DNA from: Siphonodentalium dalli
Taxonomy: Eukaryota > Mollusca > Scaphopoda > Gadilida > Siphonodentaliidae
DNA: 64,000 nt
Reading direction: 5' to 3'
NCBI GenBank assembly: GCA_032622095.1
Contig: CP136069.1
Coordinates: forward strand, 162,241,043 to 162,305,042
The position numbers and the translations under genes are program-made. Every line of letters starts with the position of its first letter. Within the stretch, counting starts at the first letter, position 1. The notes under the pieces were generated by a model. It worked only from the letters and a program-made list of their open reading frames with translations, was not told the origin of the DNA and did not search any database. This document shows positions 43,201 to 58,200 of the stretch, in pieces.

Positions 43201-46200
43201 ATTGTGAAGATAATTTATAGTTTATTGTCTTGAATTTTATATGAATTATGAATATGGTGCAGTCCCAGAAATGTGTCAAGGCAATATTGCAACATGACAT
43301 TGTCATTGTGGAATGCAACATTTTCCTAATTCCGAGTTATTTTAAGTCGTCTCACCTCGATCACAAATGTGTTCGATCGACACATTCTATTTTTAGACTG
43401 TTAACTACACACATGCTCTCAATTTGATTTTTGAAACATTTGCATGGCCATCATGCAATAACAAACACAGTTCAAGTTTCGTTATCTGTGTTACCTACAT
43501 GGATACAAAAAATACTTACCACTAAATCGTTGTTGCAGGTCCGCCGAGAGGGCGGAGAGGCCCCATTCAACCAATTTTCCGGAGACAAAATCGTCCGCCA
43601 TGATCTATAAAATGTGAATCTGAAAGCGAGTCTCCAAATATATCACGTGCACCAATGAGATTAGCACGTTTTTTGCGGAACCCCCCAATTTCCACATCTC
43701 GTTCCTCCAATTAAGTAATATCTCCCGGGAGAAAACGACCCCTCGTTGCCACGCAAAACTATGGAATCAAGTCTCCAATTAACTCACCCCTCGAATCTTA
43801 AACCCCAATGTTTAGTGTGCACCCCAGGATAGGCAATTTGTTCCCCGTGAGAGACCAATTGAACCTCCGGAATTCTCAACCTTCCAACATTGACCCTCTT
43901 GTATTTAGTGTGTATGTATCGTGCAGTTGAATCATTCCACCCACAAATCACCCCACTGCATATAGAAACCACCGTCATCGTACAGTAACTGACAAACTTT
44001 ACAAGACGTTTATCCGTAAATCACAAATCGGCTCGTGTCTGGATTTGAATGGGCCATATTCGTATTTGGACGAAATATGTGACTCAGTTCGCCATAACAA
44101 TAACAAGCTGAGCAACATGATGCCCATGCTGCGGTGCAAAGAGTAAATGTATTATTTTGTATATATTTATTGGACATATAATGGGATATACAGTGGACAT
44201 GTATATACTCTCCAAGCCACCAATAAATTCAAGAGTTGGCACAATCCTGCTATACTCTGAGTATAGGGACACACTATACACCACGATGAATAAACCGATT
44301 TTTTTCAGCCCTATTATTTTTTTATCGCATATTCCGAATGGGAAGAGTGATTCGGACCCGAATATACATCTCCGAGGCCTTTCCACTATACGGGGAACGG
44401 AAAATGGCACCTATTCTTCCCACCAAATCCAAACGGGCTAATTAAAGAGCAAGGTAATGCTGTAGGAGGTACATTGGGATATTCTATGCACGCCCCCAAA
44501 GCTTGACCGCCATACTTTAAACGTAACCTACCCAACGGAGGATGCGAGTCGGGGTGGGTTGAGACTTTTGGAAAATTTCACCGAAAATCGCAAAGGGCCA
44601 AAATTCATACATCAAGATAAAAACATTTTGACGAGTACATCTGATGGGTAGTGTTCACGCGCAACTAAAATGCCATTTTCGAATTTTCAGATGCAACGGT
44701 TTACTCGTGACGACGCTATATCATATAAATATGTATACTTAAGTAGTCTACCATTAACCTATTTTTAGCCCCAAGTCAAAACGTGCTAATGAAGGAGCTA
44801 GTTTAATGCAGGAGCATGTACGTCGGTATACTGTAGGTACGCCTCAAAGATTTTTCCGCTCTACCATAAATGCAACCTGCTCAACAGAGAGCTTGCGTCG
44901 GGGTGGGTTCATACTTGGCAAATTCCACCGGAAACAAATTGGGAAAATTTCTCCAAAAATCAAACTTTGAGATAAAAACTTTTTGACGATTGGACGTGGT
45001 TAGCAGTATCCAGGCGCCACTTTAGTACGATTTTGTAAGTTTTAGAGTGGACCGTTTACTCCTGGTAGCGCGTAACGTTGTTAACGGGTGATATATATTA
45101 CTCAAATTAAAACGCACTCTTCTTGATGCCAAATTCAAACGGGTTTATCACAACGATATACCATAGATACGCCCCCAAATTTTCACTGCTCTACTATGAA
45201 AGCAACCTGCCTAACGGAAAGCGCGTACGCCCTGGGAAGGTCGAGCCTTTTAGAAAATTCCACCGAAACCCGTAAAAGGGAAAAAATGGAAAATTGCGAA
45301 TCTAGTGTTTTATATCTTGAACACTGCATGTGTTTGGTAGTATATATACGGACGGCATTAAAGCGGACGGGTTAGCACTCAGATGACATTATCGATTGTG
45401 ATATAGTTATCTCTCGATTACAGTTAACTCTATTACAAAGACGTTAATGACTATAGTGTGGCGATGACGCTCTGGATTAATTAATAAGCGGTCTTTCCTC
45501 CGCCATTAAAACTAAAAAATTCTAAACCCGAAACTGAAAGAACTATCCAATAAATGCGATATAACAGAGTTATGGTACATTAATATGCTTTACACCCTTT
45601 TGATATACATGTCGAAATAATCCGACACGGCAAATTTCGTGACCGTTGAACAGGATTTTGGCGTCCTGGGGAGGGTTTATAATTAGCCTTAAAATATATC
45701 CCTACCGAATACAAATGAACTGATTGGCTGGGTGAATGTTGACTCAGTTGGTCAGGACCATGATGCATTAGACAGTCATTAATCATCATGACATAAACCT
45801 TTGGAATATATTTCTTATTTAGAAATGTCAATGCAAGTCCACCATCGGACTACAAAGCACCAATATGCATTCCATGAAGAGAAACACACATATACGCATA
45901 TACTCACATGTGATGGGATGGGATGGGATGGGATACCATGGAAGTATATCTGATTCCATGGAATCTAACCTCTAGTTTCATTTAGTTTTATTTCATTCGC
46001 CCAGCTTGATATACATAATCAGTTAAGTAGTGACGATATATCTAACTTCTCTTCGTAATTCGAGCATGAATAAACTTCACAAGGCAGATAATTTCCAAAA
46101 TTTTCGTAATTCAAAAAAAGTGTTGAATACTCACAAAAAGTGTCACATCCCGCAGAAGGTTTGCTCTTGGAGCTAAATGTGATCAGCGAGGTTGTCCAAA

Positions 46201-49200
46201 CCTACGGTGAAAATGGAGATCTGTTGGGCTAACATTACTAACGGACTAGACTAAAGCATTAGATCAAATATCTCCTCATGTGCTTAGTGGTTTTTCTCAC
46301 ACATTCGAATGCTAACCATGAATACTAAGTGAAGACTAAGGAAAGACATTTGTGTTTGGTAAGGTACATAGTTATATATGCTCTATTGAGTCACAGGTCC
46401 CCAGAACAAAAAAATACCCCACACCAATAACACTTATTAACTATTATTGAGGTTGGGTAAAACATTTCCTGGGGAACTGTGTCATTTGATTGAATGTGCA
46501 CATTTTGAGAATATGTGACAAGAACAAAATCGCAACTAATTCAACTTTTTTGTTGTCAAAAGAAGCATCGTTTTATTTTTGGTGGTTTTCTTGTTATGTT
46601 TTGTATTTCAGATTTAGTCTTGTCTTGACGAAACATGCTACGTTCGTGCCCTTGAAACAATTCTAACATAAGTATACTATCTGGAACAGTTTTGACAATA
46701 TAACATATACAACATTTTAGAAACCCACCAACAAATTTGACGCATTAATTGCAGCTTTTCTCCATCGTGATATATTAGAAAGTTGTAATTGTCTTATATA
46801 TATATATAAAAGAGTACATTGTAGAATATGTCTATCCGTTATGTTGCAGCAGATGTGTACGCTCTTTATATATATGATTTCACTGTGGCCCGCGCAATCC
46901 AACGGAATAACGGGTATAAGTCCACACTATGGGCATATTTCAGAATTAAAAAGTTCAATATGAACCAAAAACACACAGCGCAGGACCGCATGCCCATCCA
47001 ACTATTTACACGAGGCTATATTGAAGAAGCATAATAAATATAGATATATGAGTAGGACCCACTTGCCATGTGGGCGAACCGCACAAGGGCCCACAAGCGC
47101 TCCGAAGCTGAATAAAGGATCCTGTCTGTCTGTCCAGATTTTTCTCCCAGATCCATGGATCAATTTCAACAAAATCTGGTGTGGTTACTCGGGGTACCCT
47201 GGCGGATGTTATAACGCCGTTAGTTTTAAATTTTTAATAAAACAAAATTTAATTAAACTATTTCAATTAATTGAAAAGTTTTTTAAATGAATGTTTTTAT
47301 TTCTATTTTAATTAATTGAAACATGTGTTAAATTGAACACGGAATTAAATTAAAAAAAAAAAAATTTAAATCGTTTTTTATATCTTAATTCAAAACGTTT
47401 GAACAATCAAAAAGTGCACGAACGCACAAAAAGACCGGCGCTGAATAAATAATCTCAGATCAAAATGTGTGCAAAACACTCACAGCTACCCTGAATAAAA
47501 GATCCCGAAAGGAGACCGGTTCAGCTAAATTTACTTAACAATATAAAAAAAAATTATGTACATATGCGTACAGTGCTGTGAAATTTGGACTTGAAGATAA
47601 CTTCATGTTTTCTGATTCTCCAGTTGATTGTCCACCGGGAACATACCATGAGGTCCTCGACAACGCATGTTACAAATGTCCAAAGGGGTCATATCAGGAC
47701 CTTAGTGGAAAAACAAGTTGTTTGGCTTGTGTTGAAGGCAAATCGACTGCTGTGACTGGTACTGTCAATAGGTCTCAATGCCGGGGTAAGTATAAGTATA
47801 TATATATTGTTACAAATGGTAAACGCGAGGAAATGGTGAAACACAGTTAATAGTTGTCATGCAAAATAAATGTCTAGTTTCTTTTCAATCAGTATTTCAA
47901 TTCACATGACAAATATTGAGTGTTATTTAATATTTATTAATTATCAATTTGATGTATTTTGATACGACTTCAATTCATTTTCGAATTGACATACTATTGT
48001 TATTAATTTGATTTTCATTTGATGTAATTTACACCAAATGGCCGCTATATAATAGGAAGTGGCAGCGTTACTGCCAGAATGATTTTCTCTGATTGAGTTC
48101 CATGATGAAAGGAGACAACTTCAAATTCAATTGGTTTATTTAATAAATCTTAGGTAACGTGATTCCTATTTCGCATATTCCGCCAACAAATTGCTTGATA
48201 GCACTAGGGACTTTGATTCTTGGTATGCATGCAATGGTCAAATTAGGACTGGCAGACCATTATAAGATGTAGTAAAATTGAACCCATATTTGGCAAACCC
48301 AGCTTCTGTTCTGATACATTCATAGGAGTAAACCTAATGGAGTCATATATGGAAAATATAAATATATAGAAAACAATTTGAAAAGAAGGCTCATTTTCTT
48401 CAAGGAGTGAACTCAACCCTAAATATAATGGCATTACCCACAAAATTATAATAACATTTTAGATTTCAACAAGTTAATAGTTATCCGCCTGTAACATTGT
48501 CGGATAATTGATTCCTGTTACACCTACGTCTAGTTGTATTCACAGGGCCATACCTACTAGCAAATTATCACAGAGGGGTGCATTGCGGTAGCATGTGCGC
48601 GAAAACTACTTATAAATAGCATGCATGCCCCTACCATTTACTACCTGTAATTCCATAAGCTATTATGCAAAAGACATTTACTTGAAATTACATAGGCCTT
48701 TAAATATCTTACAAAATTATGAGTTTCATAGCCCTAATGACCAACATGACAATGGTATAGATATAAACTGTGATATAGACATACTGTGTAATTCAGAAAT
48801 GTATCACCCAGATGAATGTAATAACTTTCCTTGAAAACACATGTGGAAAAACTAATGCTAAGCACACATATTTTTCTGGCATTTCTTCTAAGTTATTCGT
48901 TTTATATAAGACTATATCACCGCTGGTCAAATGGTCATGTTGATTTGTTTTGATGGTAGTTGGTCCTGCTAATTTGCTATGATGCTGGTAGGCAAACATA
49001 ATACAGTTAAGAAAACTTACAGCTATTCAAATATTTTAATTTCTATTGGTTCTTCAATGTTTCATTTTGTAGCAGCTTTTCTGCTATTCGTTCAGATTTA
49101 GCCAGACATCGCAATGACAACATCGGAAAAACATAGTGACAAAATGTTTTAATAGGATCAGTTTGCCTTACCAACATCATAGCACAATATGACGAACAAC

Positions 49201-52200
49201 CAACATAGCAAATCAGCACGACCACTTGACCAGGAGAGTACGTGTATATATAATTATGCAATAATGTGGCTAACATGGAATGTGCTCATTAAACTGTCAT
49301 GTTATCATCATTTCAGATATGTGTCTCGTGGGACACTTCTCCTCCACTGGATTGATACCTTGTAGCAAGTGTGTGCATGGCTCATTTACTTCACAACCCA
49401 TGGCAACATCATGTGACACATGCCCAACTTTCAAAACGACATTCGCAAAGGGTGCATCGTCAGAAACCAGTTGCGAAGGTATGTTATACCTATAGTTTTG
49501 ATAATAAACCTGTATTCTACATACATGTGAATATATACCCCAACTAATTCGTAAATTAATGGAATGCATTGGCTATTATTCAGTTGGAGGGATGTTCGGG
49601 AAATATTAGCAGCCAACAGACATTATAAATGATAATGTAAGTGCTGTCGGATTCCTTCTCATTTGTGAGAAACGCTCCAATAGGAAATTCAGGGTTGAAC
49701 TACTCGTCAATGACTATTGAGGAAAAGATGTTTTAACATCCGATTCTCACCTCTGTTTCCATGCTCGACTGCTCGTAGCTTTGAATAATGTAGTATGGAA
49801 TTGTTAGATATGAAAACATACACAAACAGAAGAAAACAAGAAAAATATTATTTCCATTCGATTGATGTAGGCCCTATTGAATAATAAACTGAGGGAAATC
49901 TTCGCAAGTTAGCACCCACATAAATGTGTATAGGGATAAGATAACCTAACCAATGCACGAACTACTGAAATACTACCTGTATATGTATGTATCTGCGAAA
50001 TTTTGAAGCATCATTTCAAAGATAGGTTGATAAATAGTATATATATTATACATTAAATACAGATCTACAGGCTGAATATCTCACTCTGTTAAGAACATGC
50101 CAAACTCGGTAATTTTAAGAATTTATAATTTTTCGCACTTCTCACTAGCAAAAAGATAAACTTTAACGAGGAAGGCTCTTTGTCGTTCTGTGCTGAAGAA
50201 GTTTCAAAATTCCACGATATCTGTAGCATTTAGTCCCATGATGATATTTAACGTATATCTATGTAGACCTATTTTCATTCCCGGAACCGATCTTGGATGT
50301 AACACAAACAAGCGTAATTTCAGGCACCAAACCTAGGGCGGCTTTAAGCAATGGGGTTCATCTACATGAATATCAACCCTTCCCTCTAACAGGACGAGAA
50401 ACTACCTCATAATATGCTCGACAATGGCGGCGTGATATCACCGGGCAATATCAATATTGCTGTTTCAATATTTTCTAACGATATCAACAAGCTATCAGAC
50501 TAATGAGCTATCCCTACAACTCAACTCTGAAATTGCAAAGAAACCCATATCGATCATATCTCTTTTAAGGAGATGACAGCATTCAAATTTCACAACCTCG
50601 AAAAATGGTGACCGAAGTTACTTTAACACTAATATATCTTCTCAAGTGTCATACTTTTGGGGAGATAATTCATAGTGTGCTAAAAGTCTTTTTATATAGC
50701 CCATTCACTATCTTATTGATAGTTGAGTTATATATGGTGAAGAAAATTATGACTACCCTTTTCGATGTGAGACATTTCATCGCCAATTGTGAGCAAAATT
50801 ATGATGTAGGCTCCTGGTCTTGTATAATGTAATTTTACAAGATTGTAAATTCAGTTAGTATTCAATTCATTTGTGATAAATTGCAGCACAGATAGCACGG
50901 ATTGGTTCGCATTTTGGAAGAGACAAACTGTCTACATATTAAGATAGATGCAAAATATACCAGTACTACGCTCACTTTCATCCTATCTCTGTGCATGTGT
51001 TCTCTCACATTAACAAAGAAACTGGAGACACTTTATGAACATCGTGTATGGCCATTTATTGATATCTTTCAAGATTTCGATACTGTAATCAAAATATTAA
51101 AAAAAAAGTATTATTTACAATAACAAAAATTTAAGGAACCCTTATTTAGGATACAGATAATGACTTTTTCTACATCTTCTATGTATCTTCCAGATTTCGA
51201 CACACTGGTGCCGGTCCAGACAACCCTTACCATTGCAAATATCGGAGTTTTATCAAACAGCTCTGGTTTTTATATTGCATTTTGGCAACAGATCAAAAGA
51301 CATCTATCTGATTACGTGACTCTGGAAGTGCGGCTACCTAATGGTCAGCCCTTTCTGACATTTTCTACAGGGGCGTCACCAGAGCTAATTGTGAACGGGT
51401 ACGCTAAACTATTATGCAAACATACACGGGCGAACAACTACTGATTAACTATAATATTAACAAATGTAAGGATTTTAGTCAGATCTGATAATAATGTGTC
51501 AGGTGATAGCTTGAATCATATTTGGCTGCATGAATTTTTTTAAAGGAATTTTCGAAAATATCTGGACATTGGCCAATTTGGCTAACGAAAGCAGGAATAA
51601 TGGTAACACCAGATTCCACAGCGTTTTGACCAACAGTGACATCAGTATATTGCACTTACACATGTATAGACAAGTCCAGTCGAGACTGGTCAATAAATTG
51701 ATAATATTCACCATACCTCTTACAGTCAAACTTACACTGCACCCATTGGACTTCTTGGAAATTGGGAACATTTCGTGTTTGATGTTGACATTGCGTCAGG
51801 TTTGGTGACAGTGTTTATCAATGGAGCCTCAGTCGTGGCTGTACCCGTTACCGTGACATCAGTACCGCATGGAATCACAGTCGACCTCACAGCTTCAGGG
51901 ACAGAATGTGAGTTGCATATGCTATATACTGTTTACCTCTATAGGATAAATGTATTTTCCAATATAATTCCTTCAAGACGAGCATGCAAATTGTTTTTTT
52001 ACAGCTTACAGTTATTCGGGAACGACTAAATAAGCCGATGTCACTTCGTAAGGTCAAATGAGTTTGTAGTCTTTTAAAACTATATCAAAATGATGATAAA
52101 ATATATCTTGCGCATTAATCTTAATTTATAATTATTTAAACATGATGATAATATATAATTTTTACACAGTAAAATTCCAAATTCTTAAAGATCCATTATC

Positions 52201-55200
52201 TCTCAATTACAATTGTTCACCTCGGAACTTAAACATATTTATTTTGATGCGAAGAAGATGACTTTAAAAGCTCGAAGCTATTACATTTCATATTATTCTA
52301 GTATAGAACTGTATACGGACATGTGAGGACGACATCGTGAGATTTCAATAGGTCAATCAAGGTCAATGTTTGAAGTGGCTTCGGGGATGGGAAATAATTA
52401 TTGGAAAAAAGATGACAAGATTTATTGTTTTATCTATCTATTGTTATGTAACATAAACAGAATCCCTTGAATGTATGGGGCCCATTTGGTAAGGTTAATG
52501 GCACATATGCCAAGATAAGTTCAGAAATGACAAAGGTGGTTTGCATCACGGTCAGTAGAGGTGACCCACAAAAAGGAAAGGCGACATGATTTGTCCATCG
52601 AGTTAACTTTGTTATAGTTTCTTTCTGGTGTCGGTGTTTTTTTATGTTTCGTAGAATTATTTCCAGGTAAAATTAACTCTATTTTAAGTCTTTTCTCCAA
52701 TCATATGACTGAAAAACATTTTGACATGGCCAAACATCCAAAATCACAGAAACTCCTATAAGACAAACTAAACTGGAATCCATATATCTGCAGCACACGT
52801 ACGCATCAAAGGGATTTATGCCATACCAAAGTCCAATACATTGGATATCATAGCAGCTGCGAAGGATTGTGCCTTCACCTATCCAAACGATGGCGCACTT
52901 CTTACCTTCCTCAGCAACACCAGATCTGGTGGTGTGATGAAGACCGCAAGCCAATGTGATGGTGAGTTGTCTATGAAATACGGTTTGGAATCCGGTTTAC
53001 GTCATGAACGGGTACGATTTTATATAAGTGTAATCATATTTGTTTGCACTTCGCTATTCTGTTTCCACTGAATATACGTATGTATGGCTGTATTTGTAAG
53101 CAGTATTAATGTAAACATACCACTATGCTGCGATATAATTAAATTATTGGAAGTGCTGTTTATGCTAAAGTACTTTGCCATCATGTGCTCGTAAAACTAT
53201 TTCATGTGTTTCAGCACATTTACATATTATACATGTATACACTCCGATTATTGTAATTTCAATGCATGCGATAGTGTACTAAAAACTAATATTATGAGGA
53301 AATATATAAGCACACACATTGAAGGAAATATTCTGCTTTATTATATCTCGCATTAAGACACTGTGTTATATTACTAATTTTGTGTTATTTCCCTGCCATG
53401 AAACATTGTCGGTCCACAATGTTTGCAATGTTTACCGATTAGACCGAGTCGTCGGAGACATCACGAAGAAACTCACGGAAATATCCGACGATGCTTTTTA
53501 TTTGACAGCTATAGTACTCCCAGGTTTCCTTTTCACTAAGTAAGAACTCTTAGACATGATGATATTTAATCAAAACAAGTAAACATGTATATGCGCAGTC
53601 ACGGAGCAAAATGCATTGCAATTTCTCTTTAATTCTGGGCGATAAAGAATGTCTCTAGAATGGGGACAAGCAACTATACTGAAAAATGAATATCTATTTC
53701 ATTCTGGTGGGCAACTATGAGACAAATGACGAAAGTCGGGTGTTTTAGGATGATACACGCCAAGACTATGATTCTGCATAATATCATCAGTCATTGTCCC
53801 CATTTAGAATAATGTTATTATGCACGTGCAAAGCGTCACTGACAATTAACTAATTTCCAACTGAACTATTTGTCTGGATGACCTTCCTATTATATTTATT
53901 TTTTTAATAAAAAATTCATACAAATTTTTTTTTAAGAAATTTATTAAAAGCATGGCCGCCAGCAATTTGAATCCATCAACAAACCTCAATGCTGCATTTA
54001 TTGGAGAATTGTTTTGAAAATCAATAACCATGTTTAGGGTTACCTCTAGATTGGAGTTATCAAATTTAATTGTTTTCGAAAAAAACACGTCGCCGCTGGC
54101 AGCCATCTTGAATTAAAAAATTTCATGACTAAATCATTGGGCACACCGCAACGACATCGCTCATCCGATCGTCACCATAGTTTACATGAATCTTTTGGGT
54201 GACCACCCAATGGGACCCATTTAATTCGAAAAATCTGCCAGTTGGAGTCCTTTTATTTTTTACTCTTTGCATGACTAAATTCTTCAGCTCAACATACAGA
54301 CCACTAGATAGGAGCCATATTAGTTTTTCGAATTTACTTGAAAACATGGCCACTGGATTTCGAATTTTAATCCGTCGGAATACCCTGCAGCCGAAACTCA
54401 TCAGGGAGCTGTTCAACAAATTTACAAGACGTTCAGGATCTCTTCTAGATCTATCTTCTGGAGCTATCGAATTTGAATAATATTCAATAAAAACACGACC
54501 GTCCGCAGCCATCTTAGACTTTACTCTTGCATCATTAAATACTTAAGAATGTCCTACTGCTCAAATTTGTCATCCAATTGACCCCCAATCTTCATATGGC
54601 TCTTCGGGTTGACATATGTATAACGTAAACATTTAAACTTTCTGCTTTTACTATCGCTCCATTGACTGTAATGTATGACATTATCTTCGCTCCAATTTGA
54701 GATACAGTTTCATTGACACTTTCTTTGTTTCATGTTAGACCCATATAGCTTTTATTATATTTTGATGTGATTAACGCGATAACATAATGAGTTGATTACT
54801 CGCTCCTGCACATAATAGACTATGGAATCAGCGTGCACGAGAATGAACAGAACTCTATTTCTGTGCTCTAGGGTTTACATTTAAATGTGTAGTGCTCTTG
54901 TTTGGACTACGTCTGTACCCTGCGATGTTAACAGTAAAATATACACACATATATGTTCTTGCACGTAATAATGGAACTACTAGCTATGAATTGGTCGGAT
55001 GATCCCATATTATTTTTGGTACAGTGTCCGATGTTTTTAAAAATGTTACAACAGGTATATTCCAATTTAACGTTGGGCCAATTAATCATTAAATACTATT
55101 AGCAAATCACAATGGCTAATTCAACATGACTATCAATATCTTTACTCTGCGGCCTGACATTCAGAAATAGAAAATTCAAATGGCTGAGAATGATCATAGT

Positions 55201-58200
55201 ACCCAATCACCATGTGATAACAACCAATTGTCTGCGATTAAGATGTTTGTTTTAAAATTCTTATGACATTTATTGCCAGTTCTGCCATTTTGCTTGTTTG
55301 TAATTTTTAGTTATCGACTCATGCTTATCTAGCCCGTGCGACAGCCACGTGTGCATCGACGAAGTCAATGGTTACCGCTGCGTGTGCGCAGCAATGTATA
55401 CAGGACCAAACTGTGAGACTCCACCAGACCTCTGTCTAGACCATGGGTGTTCCAACGGCTCCACTTGCTCTCCCGATAGCAGCTACAACAATTACACGTG
55501 TGTCTGTGCTCCTGGAATCAGAGGACTTCTCTGTGACAGACCAATCGGTATGATATCGCTTCTAGTGGTTCTTTTGAAATATTACAACATGGTAATGGGC
55601 ACGCTGAAGTGACTGAACGCCAGTCAATGTTTTAGATATGTATGTGATAAATATAACCCCACATGTTCTCTGACATTGGTTCTCGGATCTGGATGAAACT
55701 TGGTATGGCGGTTCGGCATCTTTCAAATGAGAGACAAAAGACATTAATCGCGTCTTTTGTTCTTGGGTTAATTATTCTTCGTTTATCTCTGGAAATCTTA
55801 GTCTTTTTGTCGGTTCGGCGGACATTGTCCGCGCATCATCCGCATATATCTGAACCAATGGTTATTGGACCTGAATGAAATTTGGTATGGAGGTTCCTCA
55901 TCATGAATTTCTAGTGAGGCGCAATTTACGTTGTTTGAATTTTCAATTCAAGAGTTATCTGAATTAATTTGTTATTGATGTTCGCTATCATTATTGCTTT
56001 CAAAAGAGTACCCACAATGAAGTTGTTTGCATTTCCCTTCTTGAGTTATCCGTTATTTTGTATTTTAAATGTTGTGCACATGTTTCAATTTAGCAACATG
56101 GGGGTATGCCAGCACCACAGGAATTAACTTATTATTGTGCTGCGTTCCGAACTATACATTGTTTCTTCACTTTACCATAATCAATGTTAGTTTTTGATCC
56201 ACAGTTAATGGTGAGAAATAAACGTAGATTGAGTGTGTTATTGAAGGGTATATCACAATGGTTATTGGCCACAGCGACATACCTCTCGTTAATACACATG
56301 CAAAGTATATTCATTTCATATATGTATATAGATTTTTCCTGATTATTTTCTATAAAATCAGCTGAATTTATTTATGAAATCTGTCAGAAGTTTGGATATT
56401 ATACCATGCCGCACTGCAAGTAAACCCAATATTCTACCTGTGAATTATCGATCGATTAGTTTATGACCGCGCCCAGTTATTATATCGACAACATTTAGTC
56501 ATCTGGGTCAACAAGATGTGACGTCGGTTCATGTTATTCTGTGTTTATTTGGATATGAAATAGATTATCCAATTGGCAGTTGACCAATAACCGAACAGGA
56601 TTTAATGTAACAAACGCATGCTATGTAAATATATTATACATATACATTTTAGTATACATGTGATCCCTTTTAACAGGAATTAACTTATTATTGTGCTGCG
56701 TTCCGAACTATACATTGTTTCTTCACTTTACCATAATCAATGTTAGTTTTTGATCCACAGTTAATGGTAATTGGGGAGGCTGGTTGCCGTGGCGACCATG
56801 TACTGTAACATGTGGCGGTGGTAGCACATGGAAAACAAGACGATGTGACAGTCCAGCTCCAGATTCATACGGACTTCCATGTGTTGGCGTGGATACAGAG
56901 ATTGTCTCATGTGGCGCCGCCTCTTGTGAGTTTCATATTCAATTCATAAATCTGCGTGTACAACTATGAGCAATGCCGTTAACTTACGTAGAGGTGGCTG
57001 ACGCACATAAATTATATATATTATGAGAAATTAATGGTATATCGCCACACATGACACTATATGCGATTAAAAGTTATCTGTTCTACATTATTGCAGCATT
57101 GATTTCCCACTTCATAAGGTTTATGGTGGCTTAAGCAATCAATTCCACTGAAATTCAATTCACTGTTCATCATTATGATTTTATCTGCTTGAAGTGAACG
57201 TAGTCGTAGGCTAAGACATTCAAAACAAATAAATAAACAATTAGCCGTTTGCCAGAACAAGACAACTAACACTTTCTATACTAAATGTTCATTGACGAGT
57301 AGTTCCTTTTTGTAGTGTTCAGATAATAAGTTAAATAAGGTCGTTTGTTAAAATTACTATCTGAACATTTCTCACCAATGGACTGCACTTTAATTGTCTT
57401 TTTGTCTGTCGTCTGCTGTTAGTACCTGTACATCCATCCCAGGTCTTAAAACCCTATTCAATTTCATGAGAATCAACTTTGTTCGGAACTTCCCCTATGT
57501 GAGAATCAAAACACGCGATGCCGAAGGCATAGCCACTCGGGACGAAGGCTCGAGTTGGAGAGAGTACGAGAGGTGTTGTCCCCTTTTTTCTTTGGGTTGT
57601 CCCCCTCTCGCCGGTGGGGGTCCGGGAAAATTTTGAAAAATGAAGTCCCTGAGAGTGAATCTGAGGCTCTCCTTTCTGAAAATTTTGTAGTTTGCCCCAC
57701 ATTGAAATGGACAAATTCATAAGGGAGATATTCACTATTCATCAAATTTAAATCTTCAATTGAGAAACTGTTCTGATTTGTTTTACTTTCATGGAAACAC
57801 ATGTTTTTGAATAGACACTTTCACTGTTAGTAAAAGTTTTACAGTGAGTTGAATATTATGAAAGATCATGTGCACAATGGAGGTTACGGGGGGGTCATCT
57901 CCCCCTGGATTTTTTTTCAATTTGGTTCTCCTGAGAGTGATTCTAAGGCCATTTGGTACCAGTGAGACATTTTGAAGCATATCAAATTCATTATTTTAAA
58001 ACAAGTTTTTATTGTTAAGTGTAGTATGTGTTACCGTGAACATTCATTCCTCAATCCAGGGGATTTCAGTCGGAATCAAATCCTATGGATTGAGGACTAA
58101 ATTTCCATGGTAACATATTATACTTAACAATGTCATCTGTGGAATTGTGGTATTAAATAGAAGACAACTGCATTTTTCACACCTATTTCACTTGTTGCCT

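Larger units (their letters stand above)
12668..47623. other. Intron 2 (about 35 kb), transposon-filled
   Basis: Bounded by donor GTATGT and acceptor TTCTCCAG. The peptide either side joins naturally at DMLSC and VDCPPGTY, so no coding exon of this gene appears to be skipped. No second gene with conserved domains was recognised, apart from the LINE tail on the minus strand. Individual elements are listed separately. Confidence 0.75.

Noticed and set aside
53319-53543. Open frame with a plausible pyrimidine tract, considered as an additional exon
   Set aside because: Module order and phases are already complete between exons 7 and 8 and the peptide has no Cys pattern or donor in phase.
53846-54512. 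Two minus-strand frames beginning with similar MAA.G.VF peptides, considered as duplicated genes
   Set aside because: The similarity extends through a diverged DNA repeat of about 400 bp and no domain or splice structure is seen.
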